Below, piece after piece: positions 27,413-35,391 of a stretch of 64,000 nt of DNA; the first letter of the stretch is position 1, and the number at the start of each line of letters is the position of its first letter. The stretch is from assembly GCF_900637195.1 (NCBI RefSeq), contig NZ_LR134356.1, forward strand, positions 434,001 to 498,000, given 5' to 3'. A model generated the notes under the pieces. That model made no database searches and was not told the origin of the DNA. It was given only the letters and a program-made list of their open reading frames with translations. The stretch is from Mycolicibacterium aurum (GTDB taxonomy: Bacteria > Actinomycetota > Actinomycetes > Mycobacteriales > Mycobacteriaceae). The translations under genes and the position numbers were made by a program.

Positions 27413-29515
27413 TCACCGCAGGCCGGGCAGCACCTTGTCGAGCGTGACGGGCAGCTCCCGCACCCGGACGCCGGTGGCGTGATAGACCGCATTCACCACG
27501 GCGGCCGCCGCGCCGACGATGCCGATCTCGCCTGCGCCGCGGGAGCCCATCGGGTTCAGGTGCTCCTCGACCTCGTCGAGCCAGATGGCGTCGACGTCCA
27601 TCACGTCGGCGTGCGCGCTGATGTGATAGTTCGCCAGGTCCTGGGTGACGACATGCCCGAATCGGGGATCGCGGACGCTCTCCTCGTGCAGCGCCATCGA
27701 CAGACCCATCGTCATGCCGCCGATCAGCTGCGAACGCAGCGTGCGCGCGTTGATGGCCCGGCCGATCGAGAAGACGCCGAGCATCCGGGGGATCCGAACC
27801 TCCCCGGTGTCCCGGTTGACGTGGGCTTCGACGAAGTGCGCGCCGAATGACTGCACGGTGACGTCGTCGTCGCCGGGATTCTCGGGTGCCTCCGCGAGCG
27901 TGGTGGCGCCTACCGAGGGATGGTCGCCGTGGTCGTGCCGGAAATGTTGTGCCGCAGCGGAAACAGCCGATCCCCAGGAGGTCATGCCCGAGGATCCGCC
28001 TGCGACGGACGCGGGCGGCAGGTCCGTGTCGCCGATCTGCAGGTCGATGGCCGACAGCTCGCAGCCCAGCGCGTCAGCCGCGATCTGGGCCAGCGTGGTC
28101 CACGTGCCGGTCCCGATGTCCGACGCCCCTATGGCCACCTCGTACCGGCCGTCGGCACTGCAGGTGATCCGGGCGGCGTTGCCCGGCATCGCCATTCCCG
28201 GGTACGTGGCCGACGCCACCCCGGTGCCCACGAACCACTCTCCCGTGCCGGTCTTTCCCGGTTCGGGGTCACGCGAACCCCAGCCGAAGCGTTCGGCGCC
28301 GAGCTGCAGGCACTCCACCAGGTGACGTCCCGACCACGGCTTGCCGGTCTCCGGGTCGACGTCCGGGTCGTTGCGGATGCGCAGCTCGATGGGGTCGATG
28401 CCCATTGTCACCGCCAGCTCGTCCATCGCCACCTCGGCGGCGAAGGTGCCGGGGCACTCGCCCGGGGCGCGCATCCAGAACGGTACGGCGACATCGAGTG
28501 CCGCCAACCGGTGCGACGTCCTGCGGTTCGGGGACGCGTACATCTTGCGGGACGTCACCGCCGTCTGCTCCGCGAATTCCTTGACCGCCGAGGTCTGTTC
28601 GATCACATCGTGCACGATGGCGGTGAGGTGCCCGTCCTTGTCGGCGCCGAGCCGGATCCGCTGGATCGTGGGGGTGCGGTAACCGACCAGGGCGAACATC
28701 TGCTGACGGGTGAGGGCGAGCTTGACCGCACGGCCGCCGGCGCGCTGGGCCGCCATCAGTGCCAGCACATCGTGGGCGTGTGGGGCGCCCTTGGATCCGA
28801 AGCCCCCGCCGACATGCGGAGCGACGACCCGCAGCCGTTCGGGCTCCAACCCGAAGATCGGCGCCAGCGTCTTGCGGACGACGTGCACGCCCTGGGTGGA
28901 GTCGAACATCGTGACTGTGGCGTCGCCGTCCTGTTCGGTCCACCGGGCGATGACCGCATGCGGCTCCATCGGGCTGTTGTGCTCGATCGGCGTCTCGTAG
29001 GTCTGGTCGACGGTGTACTCGGCGCCTGCCAGCGCGGTCTCCACGTCGCCGTCGTCGGAATCCGGGGGGTACGACGGGTTCACCGAGTCCGGTGTGTACA
29101 GCCCGGGATGATCGGCTCGGAGCTCGGCGTCGTGCGGCTCCTTGAGGTACTCGACGGCCACCAGTGCGGCTGCCTCCCTGGCGATTTCGGCGGACTCGGC
29201 CACCACGCCGCCGATCAGCTGACCTCGGAAATGCACCCGGGCGTCCTGCAGGATCGCCAGCTCGCCGTCGGAGGCGTCCGCCAGTGTCGGGGCGTCGAAC
29301 ACCGTCAGGATGTCGAGGACGCCGTCCAGCGTGCGGGCAGCGGAGGTGTCCATCGCGAGGATGCGGCCACGGGCGATGGTGGACTGCACCGGGTGCAGGT
29401 ACGCCGGCTGCTCGACTTGCTGTTCGAACGCGTAGGTGGCGGTCCCGGTGACCTTGGCGCGACCGTCGTGACGGAGGACGGGGGCACCGATGCTGCGCGG
29501 TTCCAGGAGCGTCAT
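27413..29515 (-). CDS. Molybdopterin-binding (large) subunit of a PaoABC/YagTSR-type aldehyde oxidoreductase
   Basis: The 700-residue subunit shows the xanthine dehydrogenase family layout: an N-terminal GRAKVTGTATYAFEQQ, GGGFGSKGAPHAHD, the molybdopterin segment FWMRAPGECPGTFAAEVAMDE, the C-terminal GGSSGMTSWGSAV and the catalytic Glu region GSRGAGEIGIVG. It lacks the AYRCSFR loop of CO dehydrogenase, so an aldehyde or N-heterocycle is the likelier substrate. ATG 29515 overlaps the upstream gene's stop (ATGA), showing tight coupling to the FAD subunit. It converges with rmlA. Confidence 0.88.
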   Translation of the reverse strand: MTLLEPRSIGAPVLRHDGRAKVTGTATYAFEQQVEQPAYLHPVQSTIARGRILAMDTSAARTLDGVLDILTVFDAPTLADASDGELAILQDARVHFRGQLIGGVVAESAEIAREAAALVAVEYLKEPHDAELRADHPGLYTPDSVNPSYPPDSDDGDVETALAGAEYTVDQTYETPIEHNSPMEPHAVIARWTEQDGDATVTMFDSTQGVHVVRKTLAPIFGLEPERLRVVAPHVGGGFGSKGAPHAHDVLALMAAQRAGGRAVKLALTRQQMFALVGYRTPTIQRIRLGADKDGHLTAIVHDVIEQTSAVKEFAEQTAVTSRKMYASPNRRTSHRLAALDVAVPFWMRAPGECPGTFAAEVAMDELAVTMGIDPIELRIRNDPDVDPETGKPWSGRHLVECLQLGAERFGWGSRDPEPGKTGTGEWFVGTGVASATYPGMAMPGNAARITCSADGRYEVAIGASDIGTGTWTTLAQIAADALGCELSAIDLQIGDTDLPPASVAGGSSGMTSWGSAVSAAAQHFRHDHGDHPSVGATTLAEAPENPGDDDVTVQSFGAHFVEAHVNRDTGEVRIPRMLGVFSIGRAINARTLRSQLIGGMTMGLSMALHEESVRDPRFGHVVTQDLANYHISAHADVMDVDAIWLDEVEEHLNPMGSRGAGEIGIVGAAAAVVNAVYHATGVRVRELPVTLDKVLPGLR

Positions 29516-30504
29516 CGCCGACCCCGTTCGGTCAGCATGCGCAGCTGCGCCATCATCGTGCGGCGGGCCAGTTCGACCTTGAACTCGTTGCCCGGCAATG
29601 GTTCCGCGTCTGCCAGCTCGGCGTCGGCGGCCGCGGCGAACGTCTCCTCGGAGGCGACGGCGCCGATCAGTATCCGCTCCGCGCGGCGAGCCCGCCACGG
29701 CGCGTGCGCGACACCACCCAGCGCGATGCGGGCCGTCGCGATCGCGTCGCCGACGAAGCTGAGCTCGGCGGCCACCGATACCAGCGCGAACGCGTAAGAC
29801 GCGCGGTCGCGAACTTTGCGGTAATCGGACACGGCGTCGGGGGGAGGGGGCGGAAGTTCGACCTCGGTGATGAGTTCGCCGTGGCGCAGCACGGTATCCC
29901 GGTGCGGCTCGTCGCCGGGCAGCCGGTGGAACTCGACGGCCGGGATGCGCCGGCCGCCGTCGGTGCCCTCGACCACGACGACGGCATCCAGCGCGCTGAG
30001 CGCGACCGCCATGTCGGACGGATGTACTGCGATGCACTCTGGGGAGGCACCGAGGATGGCGTGATAGCGCACATAGCCGCCCAGTGCCGAACATCCGCTT
30101 CCGGCAACGCGTTTGTTGCACGGGGTGGTGACGTCCTGGAAGTACACACACCGGGTGCGCTGCAGCAGATTGCCCGCAGTGGTCGCGGCGTTGCGCAGCT
30201 GCCCGGAGGCGCCGGAGAGCAGCGCCCTCGACAGCATCGGATAGTGCGAACGAATCACCGGGTGCGCGGCGAGGTCGCTGTTACGGACGTTGGCCCCGAT
30301 CGTCACGCCACCCTCGTCGGTGACGGTGACCTCGGTGAGATCAAGGCGGCTGATGTCGACCAGCAGATCAGGTTCGGCCACACCGAGTTTCATGTGGTCG
30401 ACGAGATTGGTCCCGCCGGCCAGATACACCGCGTCCGGATGCTTGGCCAAGGTGGCCACCGCGTCGGCGGGACTGGTGGCGACGTGGTACTCGAACGGCT
30501 TCAT
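29512..30504 (-). CDS. FAD-binding (medium) subunit with extra Cys cluster, PaoB/YagS-like
   Basis: The 330-residue protein has the FAD motifs YLAGGTNLVDHMKLG (about residues 28-42) and SGASGQLRNAATTAGNLLQ. Between them and the C-terminal domain lies RTRCVYFQDVTTPCNKRV followed by GSGCSALGG, an insertion with three or more Cys. As far as I recall, this marks E. coli PaoB, which binds an additional [4Fe-4S] cluster. It passes electrons from the 2Fe-2S subunit to FAD. It overlaps both neighbours by ATGA, giving order 2Fe-2S, FAD, Mo subunit. Confidence 0.85.
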   Translation of the reverse strand: MKPFEYHVATSPADAVATLAKHPDAVYLAGGTNLVDHMKLGVAEPDLLVDISRLDLTEVTVTDEGGVTIGANVRNSDLAAHPVIRSHYPMLSRALLSGASGQLRNAATTAGNLLQRTRCVYFQDVTTPCNKRVAGSGCSALGGYVRYHAILGASPECIAVHPSDMAVALSALDAVVVVEGTDGGRRIPAVEFHRLPGDEPHRDTVLRHGELITEVELPPPPPDAVSDYRKVRDRASYAFALVSVAAELSFVGDAIATARIALGGVAHAPWRARRAERILIGAVASEETFAAAADAELADAEPLPGNEFKVELARRTMMAQLRMLTERGRR

Positions 30505-31022
30505 CGGACGGCTGCCTTCTCGATCGCGGCGACGATGTTCGGGTAGGCCGCGCAGCGACACAGGTTGCCGCTCATACGTTCCCGGATCTCGGCGCCGGTG
30601 AGCTCCGGGGTGGCCTCGAGGTCGTCACTGACGAAGCTGGGCGCACCGGATTTGACCTCGTCGAGCATGCCGACGGCCGAACAGATCTGACCCGGAGTGC
30701 AGTAGCCGCACTGGAACGCGTCTTCGTCGTGGAACGCCTGGGCGACCGGATGCACTGCGTCGCCGTCGCCGAGTCCTGCGGCGGTGGTGATCTGCGCGCC
30801 GTCGGCGGCGACCGCGAACGTCAGGCAGCTGGTGACGCGGCGTCCGTCCACGAGGATGGTGCACGAGCCGCACTGGCCGTGGTCGCACCCCTTCTTCGGG
30901 GCGGTGGCGTCGAGCCGCTCCCGGAGCGCGTCCAGAAGCGTCATCCGGTGGTCCACGGTCAACGTCCGATGGTGGCCGTCGACGTCCATGCTGATCTCAG
31001 AGGTGTGATTGGGCTGGCTCAC
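30501..31022 (-). CDS. 2Fe-2S (small) subunit of the molybdenum hydroxylase, PaoA/YagT-like
   Basis: The 173-residue protein has the plant-type [2Fe-2S] loop CDHGQCGSCTILVDG and a further Cys in VTSCLTFA. The second, helical cluster domain has the pairs QCGYCTPGQ and GNLCRCAAYPN. There is no Tat signal, unlike E. coli PaoA, so the complex is probably cytoplasmic. It is first in the three-gene operon. The upstream 41 bases before the YibE/F gene leave little room for a separate terminator. Confidence 0.9.
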   Translation of the reverse strand: MSQPNHTSEISMDVDGHHRTLTVDHRMTLLDALRERLDATAPKKGCDHGQCGSCTILVDGRRVTSCLTFAVAADGAQITTAAGLGDGDAVHPVAQAFHDEDAFQCGYCTPGQICSAVGMLDEVKSGAPSFVSDDLEATPELTGAEIRERMSGNLCRCAAYPNIVAAIEKAAVR

Positions 31023-31063
31023 GGCGGCCGAGTACCCGCGGCATGGGGGGTCAAACGGCAGAG

Positions 31064-32299
31064 TCAGTGACGGTTCTGCTGCGGGGTGGCGAGCAGCGCG
31101 GCGATGCCGGTGGTCAGCGGCACCGACAGTGCCAGCGCGATGCCGCCGACCGCGGAGCGGGCCACCTCGATGGCCACGCTCTCGCTGGTCAGCACGTCGC
31201 CGAGAGAGCGGTTCGCGACGCTGAACAGCAACAGCAGCGGCAGCGCGCTGCCGGCGTAGGCGAGCACCAGCGTGTAGACCGTGGACGCGATGTGGTCGCG
31301 GCCCACCCGCATGGCGCCGACGAACACCTCACGCCGAGAGGCGCCGTCGCCGAGCGCCGCGAGTTCGAACGTCGTCGAGGCCTGCGTCACGGTCACGTCG
31401 TTGAGCACGCCGAGCGAACCGATGATGAACCCGGCGAGCAGCAGTCCGGTGATCGACACGTTGCCCAGGTACGCGGCGACCTCGTTGTTCTGATCCTCCG
31501 AGAGGCCGGTGAGGTGGGCCGTTTCGATTGCCGCCCAGGACAACACCGCCGCGAGGAGCAGCGACGCGAGCGTGCCCAGCAATGCCGCGCTGGTGCGCAG
31601 GCTCACGCCGTGGGCGAGGTAGATGACCGCGTAGAGGATCGCCGCCGACGCGACCAAGGCCACCGGGACCGCAGCCGCGCCGTCGCGGAGCGCCGGTAAC
31701 AGGAACACGACGAGCACGCCGAACGCGACCACGATGCCGATCATCGCCCGCAGTCCACGCCACCGGGCGACGGCGACGATGACGACGGCGAAGACGACGG
31801 CGAACGCGGTCAGCGGCCACGTCCGCTCGTAGTCGTAGAACGAGTAGGTGGTGGTGCCGGCGTCGTCGACCTGCCTGCTGAGACGGATGTCGTCCCCGAC
31901 GGCCAGACTCGGCTGTCCGGGGCCCCCGCCGAACTCCAGCAGCGTGTCGGCACCCTGATTGGGGCCGGAGTCGATGGTCACCAACGCGAGCACGCACGTC
32001 GCACCCTCGCCCTGCGCGGGCAGCGGAGCCGACGTGAGCACCGCACCCGCGGACGGGCTGCCGCAGGTCGCCTCGCTGCTGGAGACGACGTGTCCCGCCT
32101 CGGTGGTGACGGCACCGCCGGCGGCGTTCTGGAACGGCAACGGGATGTCGGCCTTGCCGCCGCCGGGCCACAGCAGGGCGGCGCCGATCAGGACGGCCAC
32201 GCCGATGGCGACGAGCAGCCCGACGACGATCCTGGCGGCCAGCGGCCCCAGCGGCGACGGACCGCTCAGCGAATGGGAGTGTGAGTGCGCCACCCGCAC
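31064..32299 (-). CDS. YibE/F family multi-pass membrane protein
   Basis: The 411-residue protein has an N-terminal TM helix (IVVGLLVAIGVAVLIGAALLW), an outer domain of about 100 residues rich in beta-strands (GPNQGADTLLEFGGGPGQPS, DIRLSRQ), and seven or more TM helices. Within the TM region lie the family blocks GLSEDQNNEVAAYLGN and GSLGVLNDVTVTQAST. The N-terminus is His/Ser-rich (AHSHSHSLSG). YibE/F proteins are of unknown function; an exporter role is speculative. It lies upstream of the molybdenum hydroxylase genes on the same strand and is divergent from the DUF4304 gene. Confidence 0.82.
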   Translation of the reverse strand: MRVAHSHSHSLSGPSPLGPLAARIVVGLLVAIGVAVLIGAALLWPGGGKADIPLPFQNAAGGAVTTEAGHVVSSSEATCGSPSAGAVLTSAPLPAQGEGATCVLALVTIDSGPNQGADTLLEFGGGPGQPSLAVGDDIRLSRQVDDAGTTTYSFYDYERTWPLTAFAVVFAVVIVAVARWRGLRAMIGIVVAFGVLVVFLLPALRDGAAAVPVALVASAAILYAVIYLAHGVSLRTSAALLGTLASLLLAAVLSWAAIETAHLTGLSEDQNNEVAAYLGNVSITGLLLAGFIIGSLGVLNDVTVTQASTTFELAALGDGASRREVFVGAMRVGRDHIASTVYTLVLAYAGSALPLLLLFSVANRSLGDVLTSESVAIEVARSAVGGIALALSVPLTTGIAALLATPQQNRH

Positions 32300-32360
32300 A
32301 GGGTAGAGGTCCGAGATTTTGGTGAGCCGGGGCCCATTCCCGGCGCCTTAGCCTGAAGGC

Positions 32361-32999
32361 ATGGTCAGAAGCGCCCCCGAGCGATCGGCGTTGAAGCGAA
32401 CCTACGAGTCGGTGCTGTCCGGCGAGGTGGCGCCGGCTCTGCGGTCCCACGGATTCACCCGGTCGCAGAACACGTTCCGCAGATCGCGCGGACCGCTCTA
32501 CGACGTCATCAACTTCCAGGCCAACTGGAACAACAGTGTCACGCCCTGGTACGGATTCTTCGTCAACGTGGGTGTCGGCTCGGTGGAGATCGATGAGGCG
32601 TGCCCCGGTCACGGGCCGGAGTTGCACTTCCCGGAGACGTTCCTGCTGGACCGCCGCTGGGAGCACCTCGTGCCCGACGCGCCCTACGAACTGCGGTTCG
32701 ATCGGGGCACGGACATGCAGGCCTTCGCGGCGCGGCTGTGTGCGAACCTGGCTCGGGTGCTCGGCGAAGTCGAACGGCTGCACTCGACCCGCGACCTCGT
32801 CGAGTATGCCGTCGCCGACAACCTGCTGATCGCGTACGAGAAGACGTGCTGTTACCTGGCGGCGACGGACGACGTCGACACCCTGGGCCGCTACGTCGCG
32901 CGGTTGCAGGACGTGTTCGGTGACCAGGAGCGCTGGGCGATCTTCAGCCGGCGGATCAGCGAGGTGACCGGAACACTGCCCCTGCCGCGTCGAAACTGA
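32361..32999 (+). CDS. DUF4304 domain protein
   Basis: The 212-residue protein matches the DUF4304 pattern at its N-terminus: VAPALRSHGFTRSQNTFRRSRG then YDVINFQANWNN and FFVNVGVGS. The remaining half is helical with RLCANLARVLGEVERL. DUF4304 proteins have no established role. The ATG follows TAGCCT by six bases, a likely leaderless start. The gene stands alone between the YibE/F gene and aspC. Confidence 0.7.
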   Translation: MVRSAPERSALKRTYESVLSGEVAPALRSHGFTRSQNTFRRSRGPLYDVINFQANWNNSVTPWYGFFVNVGVGSVEIDEACPGHGPELHFPETFLLDRRWEHLVPDAPYELRFDRGTDMQAFAARLCANLARVLGEVERLHSTRDLVEYAVADNLLIAYEKTCCYLAATDDVDTLGRYVARLQDVFGDQERWAIFSRRISEVTGTLPLPRRN

Positions 33000-33056
33000 A
33001 GTTATGTGCCAGGTTTCATCCGAAAGTCGAGCACAGCTTCAGTTTCGGCGCGAGGT

Positions 33057-34322
33057 TCACTGTCGGTAACTGACCAGGAAGTTGCCCAGCCGATCGATGG
33101 CACTGGCCAGGTCACGCGCCCACGGCAGCGTCACGATGCGCAGGTGATCCGGTGTGGGCCAATTGAAACCGGTGCCCTGGGTGACGAGGATCTTCTCCTG
33201 CAGCAGCAGGTCGAGAACCAGCTGCTCGTCGTCGGCGATGTCGTAGACCTCCGGATCCAGCCGCGGGAACGCATACAGGGCGCCCTCGGGTTTCACGCAC
33301 GACACCCCGGGGATGTCGTTGAGCTTCGTCCACGCCACATCACGTTGTTCGAGCAGCCGGCCGCCGGGCAGCACCAGGTCGTCGATGCTCTGATGGCCGC
33401 CGAGGGCCACCTGAATCGCGTGCTGCGCAGGAACATTCGGGCACAGCCGCATGTTGGCCAGCAGGCTGATGCCTTCGATGAAGCTGGTCGCATGCTCCTT
33501 GGGACCGGTGATGACCAGCCAGCCGGACCGGTAGCCGGCCACCCGATAGGCCTTGGAGAGGCCGTTGAACGTCAGCGTCAGCAGGTCGGGCGCCAGTGAC
33601 GCCAGCGCGATGTGCTCGGCCTCGTCGTAGAGGATCTTGTCGTAGATCTCGTCGGCGAGCAGCAGCAGCTGATGCTTGCGCGCGAGTTCGACGATCTGCG
33701 TGAGGTTCTCGCGGGTGTACACCGCCCCGGTGGGGTTGTTCGGGTTGATCACCACGATCGCCTTGGTGCGTTCGGTGATCTTCGATTCCATGTCGGCGAT
33801 GTCGGGTTGCCAGCCCTGGGTCTCGTCGCACAGGTAGTGCACCGGGGTGCCGCCGGCCAGAGACGTCGACGCCGTCCACAGCGGATAGTCCGGCGCCGGG
33901 ATCAGGACCTGGTCGCCGTTGTCGAGCAGGGCCTGCAGCGTCATCGTGATGAGCTCGGAGACCCCGTTGCCCAGGAAGACGTCGTCGATGTCGAAGCGGG
34001 GAAAGCCGTCGACCAGCTCGTAGCGGGTGAATACGGCGCGGCGGGCGCTGGGGATGCCCTTGGAGTCCGAATACCCCTGGGCGTTGGGCAGCGCCTGGAT
34101 CATGTCGCGCATGATCACGTCGGGCGCCTCGAAACCGAACGGGGCCGGGTTGCCGATGTTGAGCTTGAGGATCCGGTGGCCCTCGGCCTCCAGCCGCGAG
34201 GCGTGCTCGTGTACAGGTCCGCGGATCTCGTACAGGACGTCCTGCAGCTTGCTCGACTGCGCGAACTCGCGCTGGCGCGCATGACCACTGCCCGTGTGCC
34301 ACGGCGCCTGATGCGTACTCAT
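33057..34322 (-). CDS. aspC: Aspartate/alanine aminotransferase, class I PLP enzyme
   Basis: The 421-residue enzyme carries NPNNPTGAVY, the PLP-contact ADEIYDKILYD and the Schiff-base lysine in NGLSKAYRVAGYRSGW (about residue 260). The C-terminal Arg block is DHLRIVTLPWA. It matches Rv0337c in position and length. Related enzymes convert pyruvate and glutamate to alanine and 2-oxoglutarate, so alanine transaminase (AlaA-like) activity is as likely as aspartate. ATG 34322 is chosen because it begins the conserved STHQAPWHTG. The order with the Fe-S reductase gene is conserved, although a nucleoside hydrolase gene is inserted here. Confidence 0.88.
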   Translation of the reverse strand: MSTHQAPWHTGSGHARQREFAQSSKLQDVLYEIRGPVHEHASRLEAEGHRILKLNIGNPAPFGFEAPDVIMRDMIQALPNAQGYSDSKGIPSARRAVFTRYELVDGFPRFDIDDVFLGNGVSELITMTLQALLDNGDQVLIPAPDYPLWTASTSLAGGTPVHYLCDETQGWQPDIADMESKITERTKAIVVINPNNPTGAVYTRENLTQIVELARKHQLLLLADEIYDKILYDEAEHIALASLAPDLLTLTFNGLSKAYRVAGYRSGWLVITGPKEHATSFIEGISLLANMRLCPNVPAQHAIQVALGGHQSIDDLVLPGGRLLEQRDVAWTKLNDIPGVSCVKPEGALYAFPRLDPEVYDIADDEQLVLDLLLQEKILVTQGTGFNWPTPDHLRIVTLPWARDLASAIDRLGNFLVSYRQ

Positions 34323-34376
34323 GTCCGAAATTCTCCCACGGTTGTCCACGTGTTTTTCCAGGTCACGGATCGGCAC

Positions 34377-35369
34377 CTAGGCAAACGTCGCCGACAGGTT
34401 GGTGAAGTCGACCCATCGGCGCTGGAAATCCGCGGGGCTCAGCACCGTTTCCAGGTGTGCGCCCACCGGGCGGAACGCGGCAGGATCCAGTAGTGCCAGC
34501 GCCGTCGACTGATCCCAGAACATGGTCCGTCCGCCGTAACCGGAGCGCTCCCAGGTGTCCAGGGCCCACGAGTCCGAATGATTGAGCAGGATCTGCTTGA
34601 GTGTGTTGGGCAGCCCGACGGGGCCCAGGGCCTGTGCCATCGCCAGCGTCGGACCGTAGACCGTCCCGCCGCACCCCGCCGCGTTGGGCGTCAGGTCGCA
34701 GTCGGATCGGGGGACGTCGACGAAGGCGTGGTCGAGACCGGGTAGCTGCTCGTGGAAGGCCGTTGCGCAGGACGGGCGGTCGTATACGCAGTTGAACGAC
34801 TCCGCCGCTTTGAGTTCCGGATCCCCTTCGAGCGGCCTGCCGGTGATGACCACCCGGCCGATCTTCGCCCGGATCGCCGGGCTGTAGTTCACGAACGACG
34901 AGAACGCGCCCAGGACAAGGACGTCCACCGCGGCGCACCCGGCGACGGCGTCCACGACCTGCTGCGGGTAGTCGGCGCGCGCCGGGCTGGGTGGCAGGGC
35001 GGTGGGCAGGAAGTTGTTCAGCCGGTTCATCAGAGTGCGGAAGACGAGCACGAAATCGCCGAACGTCGACGCGATGTCGGCTTCGGAGCGGCCGTGTCCC
35101 GCGCCGACGATGACCGGGACGGGCCGCTGACCAGGTTCGGCCAGCAACCGGTTGACGGCCGAGGCACCGAGGCCCGGCACCGTGAACCCCTCCGTGGTCA
35201 CGACCGCAGCGACGCGGCGTGCCCCGATGACGGTCGGAATGGTCATCAGGTCGTCGATGTCGAAGTCGGTGTCGACGACCACACAGGGGGGCGCGGGCGC
35301 CGCGCCGACCGGTCCGGCCGACAGCGTCGCCGCCGCCAGGAACACCACCAGGGCCAGGAACAGCTTCAT
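34377..35369 (-). CDS. Secreted nucleoside hydrolase (inosine-uridine preferring family)
   Basis: The 330-residue product has a signal peptide (MKLFLALVVFLAAATLSAG, cleaved near AAPAP). The calcium-binding N-terminal motif of nucleoside hydrolases appears as VDTDFDIDDLMTIP (DTDxDxDD), followed by VVTTEGF and GAGHGRSEAD. A Cys-rich insertion (CDLTPNAAGCGG) is unusual for cytosolic enzymes and may form a disulfide outside the cell. It would release the base from extracellular nucleosides. ATG 35369 with GGAG just upstream; it lies 23 bases downstream of the Fe-S reductase gene. Confidence 0.8.
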   Translation of the reverse strand: MKLFLALVVFLAAATLSAGPVGAAPAPPCVVVDTDFDIDDLMTIPTVIGARRVAAVVTTEGFTVPGLGASAVNRLLAEPGQRPVPVIVGAGHGRSEADIASTFGDFVLVFRTLMNRLNNFLPTALPPSPARADYPQQVVDAVAGCAAVDVLVLGAFSSFVNYSPAIRAKIGRVVITGRPLEGDPELKAAESFNCVYDRPSCATAFHEQLPGLDHAFVDVPRSDCDLTPNAAGCGGTVYGPTLAMAQALGPVGLPNTLKQILLNHSDSWALDTWERSGYGGRTMFWDQSTALALLDPAAFRPVGAHLETVLSPADFQRRWVDFTNLSATFA

Positions 35370-35391
35370 CTCCTGGCCGCCGGCCGTGGGG

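Noticed and set aside
27413..29515. Carbon monoxide dehydrogenase large subunit
   Set aside because: The AYRCSFR active-site loop of CoxL is absent; the segment reads FWMRAPGECPG as in aldehyde oxidoreductases.
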